Position numbers and translations under genes: made by a program | Source: Streptomyces fagopyri | Lineage (GTDB): Bacteria; Actinomycetota; Actinomycetes; Streptomycetales; Streptomycetaceae | NCBI RefSeq assembly: GCF_009498275.1 | Contig: NZ_CP045643.1 | Location: forward strand, 2,852,001 to 2,916,000 | Length of the DNA stretch: 64,000 nt | Reading direction: 5' to 3' | Notes under the pieces: model-generated | Databases searched by the model: none | Told to the model about the DNA's origin: nothing | The model's input: only the letters and a program-made list of their open reading frames with translations | Shown: positions 1-9,717 of the stretch, piece by piece | Numbering within the stretch: position 1 is the stretch's first letter | How the letters are laid out: each line of letters starts with the position of its first letter

Positions 1-174
1 CCACGCCCCGAACGCGGCCAGGATGACGACCCCGACGACGGTGCCCGGCAGCACGGCCCGCAACGGGCGCGGCGCCCCCTCCTCCGAGCCGTCCGGGGAC
101 GACTGGACGAAGGACGCGAGCATGCGGCGCTTCGCGAAGGTGTAGGCGTTGAGCTGGTCCCGCCGAGATGCCAT
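1..174 (-). CDS. eccB: Type VII secretion protein EccB, N-terminal part (runs off the window)
   Basis: Only the first 58 codons are present. The start is the ATG at 174, and the reading begins MASRRDQLNAYTFAKRRM, the conserved cytosolic start of actinobacterial EccB. It continues through a short polar stretch into the beginning of a hydrophobic segment (VLPGTVVGVVILAAFG) that would be the single transmembrane helix. EccB is a core membrane subunit of the ESX/type VII secretion complex, with a large extracytoplasmic domain lying outside this window. The gene is divergent from eccE, 192 bp away, which supports the assignment. Family identity is recognised from the N-terminus only. Confidence 0.88.
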   Translation of the reverse strand, partial: MASRRDQLNAYTFAKRRMLASFVQSSPDGSEEGAPRPLRAVLPGTVVGVVILAAFGAW

Positions 175-366
175 GTGTGCCTGTGTCTCCCCGTGTCTCG
201 CCCTGCCCGCGCTCGGGGGTCCCGTCCCCCGCCCTCCGTTGCCGAACCGGCCCCCTACTATGCCTGGTACGGGAGCGCCCTGGTGGTGCGGGTAGGGTAT
301 CGGCGCCTCAAGAGCCTTGTGCGGTGGCGTTGTTCCAGTGAGTTGTGAGGAAAACGGGGGGATGAA
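175..366. other. Divergent intergenic region between eccB and eccE
   Basis: This 192-bp spacer must carry the promoters for both eccB (leftward) and eccE (rightward). It has a TAGGGT hexamer (293-298) resembling an actinobacterial -10 on the plus strand, but no convincing -35 at 16-18 bp, so no promoter is called. A run of G residues at about 356-361 lies just before the eccE start and may be its ribosome-binding site. Confidence 0.35.
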
Positions 367-1707
367 GTGATGGCTTCCGGAGCGCGGTTCCGGTCGCGCG
401 ACCGGTCGCGGGAGCGGGGCTCCTCCGCGTCCCGGCCGCAGCCGCCGGGGACACCCGACCGGTCCGGGCAACCCGGGCCCCCCACCGGCTCGTTGCACCT
501 CAGGGTCCGTGCCGGACGGTCCGGGTCGTTCCGGTTGCAACGAGTCGTCCTGCTGGAGATCGCCGCCGCCGCGCTGCTGGTCGGATGGGTCGTCTCGCCC
601 TTCGCCCTGGTCCCCGCGGCCGTCCTCGCGGTCGTGCTGGTGCTGCTCGCCCTGGTGCGCCGCCGGGGTCGTTCGCTGCCCGAATGGCTGGCGACGGCAA
701 GGGCGTTGCGTGTCCGGCGACGCCGCGCCGCCGGTACGCCGATACGGCCGGGCACGGAGCCCGGCCTCGCCCCGGCAGTGGAGTGCGACCCCAGCCTGCG
801 CACCTCGGCCTACAGCGCGCGCGACCGGCGTCCGGTCGGTGTCATCGGGGACGGCACGTTCGTGACCGCCGTGCTTCAGGTGGAGGCCGACGCGACCGCG
901 CTGCGTGCCGAGCGGAGCCGCCAGCCGCTGCCCCTGGGACTGGTGCGGGACGCGCTGGAGGTGGACGGCGTCCGCCTGGAGTCGGCGCAGATCGTGCTGC
1001 ACACGCAGCCCGCGCCCGCCCTGCACCTGCCCCAGCAGTCCGTGGCCGTCAGCAACTACGCGCCGTTGCAGGAGCAGACCGGGGCGCCCGCCGTGCGCAT
1101 CACCTGGATCGCGCTGAAGCTCGATCCGGAGCTGTGCCCGGAGGCGGTGGCCGCGCGCGGAGGCGGACTCGTCGGCGCGCAGAAGTGCGTCATTCGCACG
1201 GCGGACCACCTCGCGAGCCGGCTCACGGGAGCCGGATTCCGTACGACGCTGCTGAACGAGGAGGAGCTGACCGCGGCGGTGGCGACCTCGGCGTGCGCGA
1301 ACCCCCTGGTGACGGCGGAGGCCGGACGGACGGACCTGCCGGCGCGGCGGACGGAGGAGTCCAGCCGCAGTTGGCGCTGCGACAACCGCAGACATACAAC
1401 GTACTGGGTGCGTCGCTGGCCCCAGTTGGGCGGTTCCGGAGGGCCGTCGCTCCCCCAACTCGTCGCCCTTCTCACGGCCGTGCCCGCACTGGCCACCACC
1501 TTCAGTCTCACCCTGCGGCGCGGCGAGCGTCAGGACGTGTCGCTCTGTGGACACCTACGGGTGACCGGGCGCAGCGACGACGAACTGGTCGCGGCGCGGC
1601 GCTCGCTGGAGGAGTCCGCGCGACGGGCGGGCACGGGACTGACCCGGCTCGACCGCGAGCAGCTTCCGGGTGTGCTCGCCACACTGCCGCTCGGGGGTGT
1701 CCGCTGA
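367..1707 (+). CDS. eccE: Type VII secretion protein EccE
   Basis: This 446-aa protein has an arginine/proline-rich cytosolic start (residues 1-50) and two closely spaced hydrophobic helices at about 60-76 and 79-97. A long soluble domain follows, the layout typical of EccE, a core membrane component of ESX/T7SS. Residues 135-430 show the EccE pattern of a vWA-like soluble domain without catalytic motifs. The start could be GTG at 367 or ATG at 370; a G-rich stretch at 356-361 serves either. The stop codon overlaps the next start (TGATG at 1705-1709), so the next gene is translationally coupled. Position beside eccB supports the name. Confidence 0.85.
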   Translation: MMASGARFRSRDRSRERGSSASRPQPPGTPDRSGQPGPPTGSLHLRVRAGRSGSFRLQRVVLLEIAAAALLVGWVVSPFALVPAAVLAVVLVLLALVRRRGRSLPEWLATARALRVRRRRAAGTPIRPGTEPGLAPAVECDPSLRTSAYSARDRRPVGVIGDGTFVTAVLQVEADATALRAERSRQPLPLGLVRDALEVDGVRLESAQIVLHTQPAPALHLPQQSVAVSNYAPLQEQTGAPAVRITWIALKLDPELCPEAVAARGGGLVGAQKCVIRTADHLASRLTGAGFRTTLLNEEELTAAVATSACANPLVTAEAGRTDLPARRTEESSRSWRCDNRRHTTYWVRRWPQLGGSGGPSLPQLVALLTAVPALATTFSLTLRRGERQDVSLCGHLRVTGRSDDELVAARRSLEESARRAGTGLTRLDREQLPGVLATLPLGGVR

Positions 1708-2531
1708 TGTCCATGACCTCATCCGGAGCCACCGCACCGGGGGCGTACGGGAATTCGGGAGCCTCCGGGGTCGGCCCGTCGGGCTCTCCCGACGTAGCGG
1801 GGGCCTCGGCCTCGGAGCGTCCGCGCGGCCTGCTGCGCAGCGGGTTCGGTCTGATCGGGCCGCGGCACGGACGGCATGTGCTGTCCGTGGAACAGGTGGA
1901 CTCGCTGGCGCTGCCGATCGGGGACGACGGGGTCGTCATCGGCGTGGACGCCGGGGGCGGGCCCGCCGTGCTCGGCCTCAACCGGCCGACGCCGTACGAC
2001 GTCGTCCTGATCGGCGGGCTGTGGACGGCGCAGGTGCTCGCGCTGCGGGCGGCGGCCACCGGGGCGCGCGTCGCCGTGGAGACGGGGCGGGCGCAGGCCT
2101 GGATGCAGATGGTGCACGCCATGGGCGGCGGGCAGAACGGCATGAGTGTGCACGACGTGGGGCGCGTTCCGCCGCAGGGCGCCTCGGCGGGCAACCCGGT
2201 GCTGGTGGTGCGCGACTGCGGAATGCGGCCGCCGCGCGGGCGGGTGGTGGCCGGCCCCTGGCAGTCGATTCTGACGCTGCTGCCGTACCTCAGCCCGGTG
2301 GCCCCACGACTGCTGAGGCAGGCGCGGCTCGTCGGTGTGCAGCGGGTCTCGCCGGACGAGGCCGCGGAGATCGGGCGGGCGCTGGCGCTGCCCCGGGGCG
2401 ACGTGGACTCGCTGCCGACGCTCGCCGACGGTGTCACGCTGTGGTGCGCCGACCGCGACCGGCAGTACGTGATGACGCAGCCCACGGACGCCGAGACCGG
2501 ACTGTTCGGTACGCCGCGCAGAATGGACTGA
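1707..2531 (+). CDS. Uncharacterised type VII secretion-associated protein with a possible degenerate RecA-like fold
   Basis: This 274-aa protein is coupled to eccE by a one-base TGATG overlap. Residues 1-40 are a low-complexity Ser/Gly/Ala leader and the rest looks globular, with no transmembrane helix or signal peptide. I do not recognise the family. The central part (GLNRPTPYDVVLIGGLWTAQ, then ARVAVETGRAQAW) reads like the first strand, P-loop region and second strand of an FtsK/EccC-type ATPase, but with the GxxGxGK[ST] loop replaced by GGLWTAQV. The end carries a conserved-looking RVSPDEAAEIGRALALP helix and a charged tail. Membership of the ESX locus follows from coupling and orientation; the fold suggestion is inference. 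Confidence 0.75.
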   Translation: MSMTSSGATAPGAYGNSGASGVGPSGSPDVAGASASERPRGLLRSGFGLIGPRHGRHVLSVEQVDSLALPIGDDGVVIGVDAGGGPAVLGLNRPTPYDVVLIGGLWTAQVLALRAAATGARVAVETGRAQAWMQMVHAMGGGQNGMSVHDVGRVPPQGASAGNPVLVVRDCGMRPPRGRVVAGPWQSILTLLPYLSPVAPRLLRQARLVGVQRVSPDEAAEIGRALALPRGDVDSLPTLADGVTLWCADRDRQYVMTQPTDAETGLFGTPRRMD

Positions 2532-2952
2532 CCGGGCGCGGTCTCGGCGGGCCCTGGCCCAACCCCGGGCCGCGCTGCGGCACTTCCGGTCCGGGCTCGG
2601 GCGCTTCCGTCCGATTACCCCCTCTCGCAACCGACTTGTTCACCAGGATTGCCCGATTTGTTTCGCCCTGTGACGCGTGCGTACGCCGCTGCTGGGCAGG
2701 GTGTGACGAAGTGGGCCCGTGCGGAGGGGTGGACGGGCCTGCCGTCGTGGCGCCCGTGGTGATTAGGCTGGGGTTGGACGCGACACCCCGCCGTCGACCG
2801 ACCCGCCGGCAAAACGCCCGCGCCCTGCGGAACGGTCTGGCGCGTCGGGCGGCGTCGAACGGCGTCGGACGGCGTCCGGCCAAGAGATTCGGATGAAGAG
2901 AACGGTCGCCCCAGCTCGGTATCAAGGGTGCTCGACCACACCAGGAGGAACT
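2532..2952. other. 421-bp intergenic region before the MinD-like gene
   Basis: No gene is supported here. The stretch at about 2625-2675 is unusually AT-rich for this genome, and a TAGGCT hexamer at 2764-2769 could be a -10 element, but its best -35 (CTGCCG at 2739) is spaced 19 bp away. The region probably carries the promoter of the following gene, since the space from the preceding stop is too large for simple read-through coupling. Confidence 0.3.
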
Positions 2953-5900
2953 GTGAACAGCGATCGGGACGGGATCCGCGGGGGCTGGGCCACACCCGGC
3001 GATGACCAGTCCGACGCGGAGTCCGCAGTCGAGGCGACGGGCGAGTTCACCATCGACTACGCGCCGCCCGCCTGGTACACGCAGAACGCGTCGGCAGGTT
3101 CGGGACAGGCGTCGCAGGCTCCGGTTCCCGCTCCGCCGGATCCGCAGGGAGCACCGCTGCCGCCGGGACCGCCGGGACCGCCGGCCCAGGTTCCCCCCGC
3201 GCCATCGGCGCCGATGCCGCAGGCCGCCTGGTCGCCGCCGGTCGTACCGGCCGGCCAGGAGGATGCCGCGACCGGTGACATCGAGAGCGGCGCGACGATG
3301 CGTTTCTCCGCCGCCGCGCTCAAGCGTGAGTTCGCGGAGCGGTCCGCGGGGGAACACGTCGCCACTGCCGGGGGCCCGGTCGCGGTGGGGGCGGGTGGCG
3401 ATGCGGTCTCCGTCCCCGAGGAGGAGCGGGCCGGTGCCGCTCCGGTCGGCGGTGACGCGGCGGGCGGCGACTTCGAGTTGAGCGCTCCGGTGCCGCCGGT
3501 GGCGGTGCCGGGTGCGGAGTCGGGGTCAGGATCGGGGTCGGGGTCGGGGTCGGGATCGGCCGAGGCTTCCGGTGCGTCCGTGGTGAGCGAGGCCGCACCC
3601 TCACGGCCGGAGAGCACGGACGCGACCGCAGCCGCGCAGGACGGCGACGGGAGCGGCGACTCCGCGAGCGCTGATGCCGGTACCGATGTCGAAGCCGGTG
3701 TCGATGCCGACGCCGATGCCGACGCCGATACCGACGCCGTGGAGCCCGTCTCCGGGCAGGAGCGCGAGCCCGCGGAAGCCGGGGCCGACGTGACGGACCG
3801 AGCCGTCGACTCGGACGGACGGGACGGATCCGACGGACCGAACGCCGCGGGTCCACAGTCCCCGGCGGAAACGACCGGAGCCCCGCACGCCGATGCCGAC
3901 GCCGAAGCGGCCGACGACGACGCGGAGGCCGAGCGCCTCGACGCCGCCGCGCCCGCGGATCCGCCGTCGCGGGACTCCGGAGACATGGACGCGGGAACGC
4001 GGGACGCCGCGACGGCCGGGGATGCCGACCCGTCGGACACCCCGCCCGGGAGCCCGGCGCCGGACGCCGGAGTGGACGTACCCGCGGGCGCGTCCGAAGC
4101 GGCACCCGCCTGGACTCCCCCGCCGATGGCGCAGGGCGCGCTGCCGCCGCTGCCGCCCGCGTACCAGCCCGCCGCCCCGGCGCCCGCGCCACAGTGGCCC
4201 TCACCCGGGCCGGTGACACCGCCCGCGCCCGGGACCCCGCCGCCGCAGTCACCGGCCGCGCAGGGGCAGCCACCCGCGCAGCCGCACCCCTCGGTGGCCG
4301 GGGCCCAGCCTCCCGCGCCGCCCCGGCAGCCGGGGATCCAGCCCCAGCACGCCCAGGTCCAGCACGCCCAGAGCCAGCCGCCGGCTCAGCCGCAAGCGCC
4401 GTTCCAGCCGCCGACCGCGCAGTCCGCGCCCCCGGCCTGGGACCCGCAGGCCGCACCGCCCGCGCCGGTCCCGGTACCGCCGGCGCCCGCCCCGGTCCCG
4501 GCACCACCGGCTCCGCCGACCGGTTACGGCGTCCCGCAGACCGGTGTTCCGGTCCCCCAGCCGCCCGCGCCGCAGGACGGCTACGGCTTCCCCCAGCCCG
4601 GCGTCCCGGCCCCCGCCACGCCCAACCCCCCGGCCCCTCAGGCCGGTTACGGCTTTCCGCAGCAAGGCCCGCCGGTGCCGCAGGACGGCTACGGGTTCCC
4701 CCAGACGGCCGCCCCGGCTCCCCAGCAGCCGGCACCCCGGGCGGCAGGACCCCAGGCGCCGGGACCGGATGCCCCCGCGCCGCAGGCCCCGGGCCCGCAG
4801 CCGGGCTACGGCTTCCCCCCGCACGCCCAGCCGCCGGCGCAACCGCAGCCGCACGTCCCCGCGCAGCAACCGCACCCGGCGCAGCCGCACATCCCGGCTC
4901 AGTACCAGCCTCACCCGGGCCTGTCGCCCGAGGCCCCGCACCCCTCTCAGAACCAGCAGCCGCACCAGCAGCACCCTCCCCAGCAGGCCCCCGTGGATCC
5001 GCGGAGCGGGACCGCTTGGCCGCAGCCCGTCCGGCACGACCAGCGACAGCCGACGAATCCCTCGGCGGCGCCTCTCGGGTACACCGCCGCGGTGGAGCTG
5101 TCCTCCGACCGTCTGCTCAACAACAAGAAGCAGAAGGCCAAGAGCGGGCGCCCCGGCGGCGGCTCGTCCCGGTTCAAGCTGGGCGGCAAGAAGGAGGAGG
5201 CCGAGCGCCAGCGGAAACTGGAGCTGATCCGTACGCCGGTCCTGTCGTGCTACCGGATCGCGGTCATCAGCCTCAAGGGCGGTGTCGGCAAGACGACCAC
5301 CACCACCGCCCTCGGCTCCACGCTCGCCACCGAGCGGCAGGACAAGATCCTCGCGATCGACGCCAACCCGGACGCGGGCACGCTCGGGCGCCGGGTACGC
5401 CGGGAGACCGGGGCCACCATCCGCGACCTCGTGCAGGCGATCCCTTACCTCAACTCGTACATGGACATCCGGCGGTTCACGTCCCAGGCCTCGTCCGGGC
5501 TGGAGATCATCGCCAACGACGTCGACCCGGCCGTGTCCACGGCGTTCAACGACGAGGACTACCGGCGCGCGATAGACGTGCTGGGCAAGCAGTACCCGAT
5601 CATCCTGACCGACTCCGGCACGGGTCTGCTCTACAGCGCCATGCGCGGGGTGCTCGACCTCGCCGACCAGCTCATCATCATCTCCACGCCGTCCGTCGAC
5701 GGTGCGAGCAGCGCGAGCACGACGCTGGACTGGCTGTCGGCGCACGGGTACGCGGATCTCGTCTCGCGTTCCCTCACCGTCATCTCCGGGGTGCGCGAGA
5801 CCGGAAAGATGATCAAAGTGGAGGACATTGTCAGCCATTTCGAGACGCGTTGCCGGGGTGTCGTGGTGGTGCCGTTCGACGAGCATCTGGCCGCGGGCGC

Positions 5901-6420
5901 CGAGGTCGACCTCGACATGATGCGGCCCAAGGTGCGGGAGGCGTACTTCAACCTCTCCGCGATGGTCGCCGAGGACATCGTCCGTCACCAGCAGTCGCAC
6001 GGCCTGTGGACGAACGACGGCAACCCGCCGCCGGTGGCCGCCCCGCCGATGCCGGGCGTGCCGATGCCGGGCGTGCCGCAGTACTCGTACCCGCTGGACG
6101 TACCCGTACCGGGCGGACAGACGCCCCCCGGACAGGCGCCCCCCGGGCCGCCGGTTCCCGGACCGCCGCAGTACGGGCAGCCGGACCCCGGTCGGCCCTC
6201 CCCGTACCAGCAGGGCGATCCCTACGCCCAGCAGCCCGGTCCGCCTCTCCCCCCGCCGCAGCCGGGCCAGGCGTACCCGCCGCCGCCCCCGCCGCAGCCG
6301 CAGCCGCAGCCGCAGCCAGGGCAGTCCGCCGCGGGCCGGCCCTTCGACGACGGTCAGCCCTATCCGCCCCATCAGGGCCACACACCGCCCCCGCCGCCTC
6401 CCGCGTCTCCTCGCCAGTAG
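2953..6420 (+). CDS. Proline-rich MinD/ParA-like ATPase of the ESX locus (EspI-like)
   Basis: This 1155-aa protein is chosen to start at the GTG at 2953, which has GGAGG at 2944-2948; an in-frame upstream start at 2893 lacks a ribosome-binding site. Residues 1-700 are predicted disordered, in order: an acidic/Ala tract, (SG)n and DADAD runs, then a Pro/Gln-rich part with GYGFPQ-type repeats around 520-620. A MinD/ParA ATPase domain follows, with the deviant Walker A KGGVGKT at 775-781 and a downstream [13 protein letters not shown] switch region. The tail is again Pro/Gln-rich. Mycobacterial EspI, encoded in ESX-1, has the same Pro/Ala-rich plus MinD-like layout. The role, probably regulation or positioning of secretion, is inferred. 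Confidence 0.85.
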   Translation: MNSDRDGIRGGWATPGDDQSDAESAVEATGEFTIDYAPPAWYTQNASAGSGQASQAPVPAPPDPQGAPLPPGPPGPPAQVPPAPSAPMPQAAWSPPVVPAGQEDAATGDIESGATMRFSAAALKREFAERSAGEHVATAGGPVAVGAGGDAVSVPEEERAGAAPVGGDAAGGDFELSAPVPPVAVPGAESGSGSGSGSGSGSAEASGASVVSEAAPSRPESTDATAAAQDGDGSGDSASADAGTDVEAGVDADADADADTDAVEPVSGQEREPAEAGADVTDRAVDSDGRDGSDGPNAAGPQSPAETTGAPHADADAEAADDDAEAERLDAAAPADPPSRDSGDMDAGTRDAATAGDADPSDTPPGSPAPDAGVDVPAGASEAAPAWTPPPMAQGALPPLPPAYQPAAPAPAPQWPSPGPVTPPAPGTPPPQSPAAQGQPPAQPHPSVAGAQPPAPPRQPGIQPQHAQVQHAQSQPPAQPQAPFQPPTAQSAPPAWDPQAAPPAPVPVPPAPAPVPAPPAPPTGYGVPQTGVPVPQPPAPQDGYGFPQPGVPAPATPNPPAPQAGYGFPQQGPPVPQDGYGFPQTAAPAPQQPAPRAAGPQAPGPDAPAPQAPGPQPGYGFPPHAQPPAQPQPHVPAQQPHPAQPHIPAQYQPHPGLSPEAPHPSQNQQPHQQHPPQQAPVDPRSGTAWPQPVRHDQRQPTNPSAAPLGYTAAVELSSDRLLNNKKQKAKSGRPGGGSSRFKLGGKKEEAERQRKLELIRTPVLSCYRIAVISLKGGVGKTTTTTALGSTLATERQDKILAIDANPDAGTLGRRVRRETGATIRDLVQAIPYLNSYMDIRRFTSQASSGLEIIANDVDPAVSTAFNDEDYRRAIDVLGKQYPIILTDSGTGLLYSAMRGVLDLADQLIIISTPSVDGASSASTTLDWLSAHGYADLVSRSLTVISGVRETGKMIKVEDIVSHFETRCRGVVVVPFDEHLAAGAEVDLDMMRPKVREAYFNLSAMVAEDIVRHQQSHGLWTNDGNPPPVAAPPMPGVPMPGVPQYSYPLDVPVPGGQTPPGQAPPGPPVPGPPQYGQPDPGRPSPYQQGDPYAQQPGPPLPPPQPGQAYPPPPPPQPQPQPQPGQSAAGRPFDDGQPYPPHQGHTPPPPPPASPRQ

Positions 6421-6440
6421 CCGGAGACCATCACCCGATC

Positions 6441-6500
6441 GGCCCCTTCCGAGGGGCCGGTTCCCGCCAGGGCCCGCACCGTCCGTCCACGGTGCGGGCC
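6441..6500 (+). terminator. Double hairpin terminator after the MinD-like gene
   Basis: There are two hairpins. The first is GGCCCC (6441-6446) pairing with GGGGCC (6453-6458). The second is a perfect 12-bp stem, 6471-6482 with 6489-6500, with a 6-nt loop, followed by TTCGTGTGT. It begins 20 bp after the stop codon. Confidence 0.8.
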
Positions 6501-6626
6501 TTCGTGTGTCCAGGGGCCGAAGGGAGCGCCACCCCCTGGCCAGGGGGGCTTCACCGGTCTGAACCAATGAGCGAATAATCCGCGCCAACTCGTTATTTCC
6601 GCAGGCCACATGGGGTCCACCTGCCG

Positions 6627-6656
6627 TTGACTCGCGGAGACCGCCGCTGATAGACA
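6627..6656 (+). promoter_or_regulatory. Candidate sigma-HrdB promoter of the peptide ABC transporter operon
   Basis: TTGACT (6627-6632), an 18-bp spacer and TAGACA (6651-6656) resemble the Streptomyces housekeeping consensus. It lies 94 bp upstream of the binding-protein start, in the locally AT-rich stretch 6560-6660. Confidence 0.45.
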
Positions 6657-6749
6657 CACACATCAACCCCGCCGGCGCCCCTGTTCACCCCTGATCCAGT
6701 AGTTCAACCAGCCATCCCCGTGCGAGCGATGACGCGAGGTCACCGACCC

Positions 6750-8594
6750 ATGAACAGACAAGATCAGCTCACCGGAGGACGCCCGCGTCTCAGGCTCCTC
6801 GCCGCCGCGGGCGCCGCCGCCCTCACGCTCACCGCCGGTCTCGCGAGCCCGCTCGATCCGGCCCCGCAGCAGGCCCGGGCCGAGGAGGGCAAGAACGTCC
6901 TCACCGTCGCGGTCGCGCAGAGCGTCGACTCGCTGAGCCCCTTCCTGGCGTCGCGCCTGGTCAGCACGAGCATCCACCGGCTCATGTACGAGTACCTGAC
7001 CAACTACGACCCGGCGGACAACCACGCGATCCCGGGCCTCGCCACCAAGTGGGCGCCGTCCGCCGACAAGCTCACCTGGACCTACACGATCCGCTCCAAC
7101 TCCAAGTGGTCGGACGGCAAACAGGCCACCGCCGAGGACGCGGCGTGGACCTTCACCAAGATGATGACCGACCCGAACGCGGCCACCGCGAACGGCAGCT
7201 TCGTCGGCAACTTCAAGAAGGTCACCGCCCCGAGCCCCACCAAGCTGGTCATCGAGCTGAAGAAGCCGCAGGCCACCATGGCCGCCCTCGACGTCCCGAT
7301 CGTGCCCCGGCACGTCTGGGAGAAGGTCGGGGACTTCTCCAAGTTCAACAACGACAAGAGCTTCCCGATCGTCGGCAACGGGCCGTTCATCCTGACGGAC
7401 TACAAGCCCGACAGCTATGTGCGGCTGAAGCCCAACAAGACCTTCTGGCGAGGCGCACCCAAGTTCGACGAGCTGGTGTTCAAGTACTACAAGGACGGTG
7501 ACGCGGCCGTCGCGGCCCTGCAGAAGGGCGAGGTGTCGTTCGTCTCCGGTCTGACGCCCGCTCAGTCGGCCGCTCTCAAGAGCCAGTCGAACATCAAGGT
7601 CAACGACGCCCCCGGCCGCCGTTTCTACGCCCTCGCCACCAATCCGGGCGCCGAGGCCGCGAACGGGGACCACTTCGGCGACGGAGCCGAGTCCCTGCGC
7701 GACCAGAAGGTGCGCCAGGCGCTGTTCATGGCGATCGACCGGAGCACCCTCGTCGACAAGGTCTTCCAGGGTCACGCCGTCGAGGGCGCCGGGTACATCC
7801 CACCGCGCTTCTCCACGTACTACTGGAAGCCGTCGGCGAGCCAGAACCTCGGCTACGACCCGGCGAAGGCGGCCCAGCTCCTCGACCAGGCCGGATACAA
7901 GAAGAACGGCGCCGGCAAGCGCGTGGAGAAGAACGGCAGGCCGATCGACTACCGGCTGCTGTGTCACGCCACCGACCCGAACGACAAGGCGGTCGGACAG
8001 TACCTGAAGGAGTGGTTCGGCAAGCTGGGCATCGGCGTGACGCTCGAATGCCTGGACAACGTGACGGACCCGTGGCTCGCGGGCAAGTACGACCTGGCCT
8101 TCGACGGCTGGTCCGTCAACCCCGACCCCGACTTCGTGCTGTCGATCCACACCTGTGCCGCGCTGCCCGCCACCCCCAAGGACACCGGCGCGACGGACAA
8201 CTTCATCTGCGACAAGAAGTACGACGATCTGTACGGCCGGCAGCTCACCGAGTACGACACCGCCAAGCGGGCGGAGATCGTCAAGCAGATGGAGTCGCGG
8301 CTGTACGACACCGGGTACATGAACGTCATGGCGTACCCGAACGCGGTGGAGGCCTACCGCACCGACCAGATCAAGTCGATCGAGACGATGCCGAAGGCGG
8401 CCGGGAACATCTACGGCCAGGACGGCTACTGGAGCTGGTGGTCGGCGGTTCCGGCGGGCTCCTCCGGTGCGTCCTCCGACGGTTCGAGCTCGACGGGCGT
8501 CATCATCGGCATCGTCGCGGGCGTGGTCGTCCTCGTGGGCGCCGGGGCGTTCTTCGCGATGCGTCGCCGTGCCACGGCCGAGGACCGCGAATAG
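6750..8594 (+). CDS. ABC transporter peptide-binding protein (family 5) with C-terminal membrane anchor
   Basis: This 614-aa protein is the solute receptor of the importer encoded by the next four genes. A Sec-type signal is visible: basic start, hydrophobic RLLAAAGAAALTLTAGLA, and an alanine cleavage region before EEGKNVLTVA. The mature part has the SBP family 5 pattern for di/oligopeptides. There is no lipobox cysteine. Instead the C-terminus ends in a Ser/Gly linker, a hydrophobic helix (VIIGIVAGVVVLVGAGAFFA, about residues 580-600) and a basic tail, so it is probably tethered by a C-terminal helix. ATG 6750 is chosen because GAGGT at 6736-6740 precedes it; 6720 and 6729 are alternatives. 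Confidence 0.9.
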   Translation: MNRQDQLTGGRPRLRLLAAAGAAALTLTAGLASPLDPAPQQARAEEGKNVLTVAVAQSVDSLSPFLASRLVSTSIHRLMYEYLTNYDPADNHAIPGLATKWAPSADKLTWTYTIRSNSKWSDGKQATAEDAAWTFTKMMTDPNAATANGSFVGNFKKVTAPSPTKLVIELKKPQATMAALDVPIVPRHVWEKVGDFSKFNNDKSFPIVGNGPFILTDYKPDSYVRLKPNKTFWRGAPKFDELVFKYYKDGDAAVAALQKGEVSFVSGLTPAQSAALKSQSNIKVNDAPGRRFYALATNPGAEAANGDHFGDGAESLRDQKVRQALFMAIDRSTLVDKVFQGHAVEGAGYIPPRFSTYYWKPSASQNLGYDPAKAAQLLDQAGYKKNGAGKRVEKNGRPIDYRLLCHATDPNDKAVGQYLKEWFGKLGIGVTLECLDNVTDPWLAGKYDLAFDGWSVNPDPDFVLSIHTCAALPATPKDTGATDNFICDKKYDDLYGRQLTEYDTAKRAEIVKQMESRLYDTGYMNVMAYPNAVEAYRTDQIKSIETMPKAAGNIYGQDGYWSWWSAVPAGSSGASSDGSSSTGVIIGIVAGVVVLVGAGAFFAMRRRATAEDRE

Positions 8595-8649
8595 CGCGCT
8601 CCCACGCCCCCCGGGGCACTCCATGGACGTACGAGCGAATGAGTAGTTC

Positions 8650-9717
8650 ATGACCGCTGAGGCAACACCCTCGCTGGTCGAGGCGACCGACGGTCCGGCC
8701 GACGCCGGACCGTCGGTCCGCGGGCCACGGGCGCGCACCACGACCGCCTATCTGCGTTATGTGGCGGGCAAGTTGGGCGGCGCGGCCGTCTCGCTGCTCG
8801 CCGTCCTCGTCACCAGTTTCTTCCTCTTCCGGCTCATCCCCGGCGACCCGGTCAAGTACATGACCGGCGGTCGCCAGGTGTCGGCCGAGCAACTGGCCCA
8901 CTACCGAACCGAGTTCGGGCTCGACCTGCCGCTCTGGGAGCAGTTCACGGACTACTGCGGCAAGGCGCTGACCGGCGACCTGGGCACCTCCTACCAGTTC
9001 CGCACGCCCGTCATCGACAAGATCACCGAGGCGCTGCCGAACACCCTGCTCCTGACCGTCACGGCGTTCGTCCTCTACACCGCGCTCGGCATCTTCCTCG
9101 GCACCCGGTCCGCCTGGCGCAACGGCGGGACGAGCGACCGCCTCAACACCGGTCTGGCGCTGACGCTGTACTCGATCCCGTCCTTCTGGCTCGGGCTGCT
9201 GCTCATCATCGTCTTCTCGGTGGGCATGGGCCCGGTCCCCGGCCTGTTCCCGACCGGCGGCATGGAGTCGGGGGGCAAGGAGGGCTTCGCGTACGTCCTC
9301 GACGTCGCCCACCACCTGGTCCTGCCGGTGGTGACCCTGGTCGCCGTGGAGTACGGGCAGACGCTGCTGGTCACCCGCTCCGCGCTGCTGGACGAGATGG
9401 GCAGCGACTACCTGACCACGGCGCGGGCCAAGGGCCTGCGCGACGATCTCGTACGGCGCCGCCACGCCGTGCCCAACGCACTGCTGCCGACCGTCACGCT
9501 GATCTTCATCAACCTCGGACGGACGGTCGCGGGTGTGATCCTCGTCGAGACCGTCTTCTCCTGGCCGGGCCTCGGCGGCCTGTTCTACCAGGCACTGAGC
9601 GTGCCCGATCTGCCGCTCGTCCAGGGGCTGTTCTTCGTCTTCGCGGCGGCCGTGGTCGTGATGAACACGCTGGCCGACCTGATCTATCCGCTGCTGGACC
9701 CACGGGTGGGCCGATGA
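8650..9717 (+). CDS. Peptide ABC transporter permease, DppB/OppB type
   Basis: This 355-aa inner-membrane permease has a cytosolic N-terminal extension of about 35 residues. A first transmembrane helix (VSLLAVLVTSFFLFRLIPGD) is followed by the typical PGDPVKYMTGG segment and further helices. The EAA-like loop that contacts the ATPases is visible in LTTARAKGLRDDLVRRRHAVPNAL, and the signature ETVFSWPGLGGLFYQA follows. It forms the channel with the DppC-type partner, whose ATG overlaps this stop by four bases (9714-9717). No strong Shine-Dalgarno precedes the ATG at 8650, so coupling to the binding-protein gene may be weak. Confidence 0.92.
   Translation: MTAEATPSLVEATDGPADAGPSVRGPRARTTTAYLRYVAGKLGGAAVSLLAVLVTSFFLFRLIPGDPVKYMTGGRQVSAEQLAHYRTEFGLDLPLWEQFTDYCGKALTGDLGTSYQFRTPVIDKITEALPNTLLLTVTAFVLYTALGIFLGTRSAWRNGGTSDRLNTGLALTLYSIPSFWLGLLLIIVFSVGMGPVPGLFPTGGMESGGKEGFAYVLDVAHHLVLPVVTLVAVEYGQTLLVTRSALLDEMGSDYLTTARAKGLRDDLVRRRHAVPNALLPTVTLIFINLGRTVAGVILVETVFSWPGLGGLFYQALSVPDLPLVQGLFFVFAAAVVVMNTLADLIYPLLDPRVGR

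Noticed and set aside
3320..4735. Long open frame on the minus strand inside the MinD-like gene
   Set aside because: It is a shadow of the GC-rich repetitive coding sequence: extreme Arg/Pro/Ala composition, no ribosome-binding site, and the plus frame has clear ATPase motifs.
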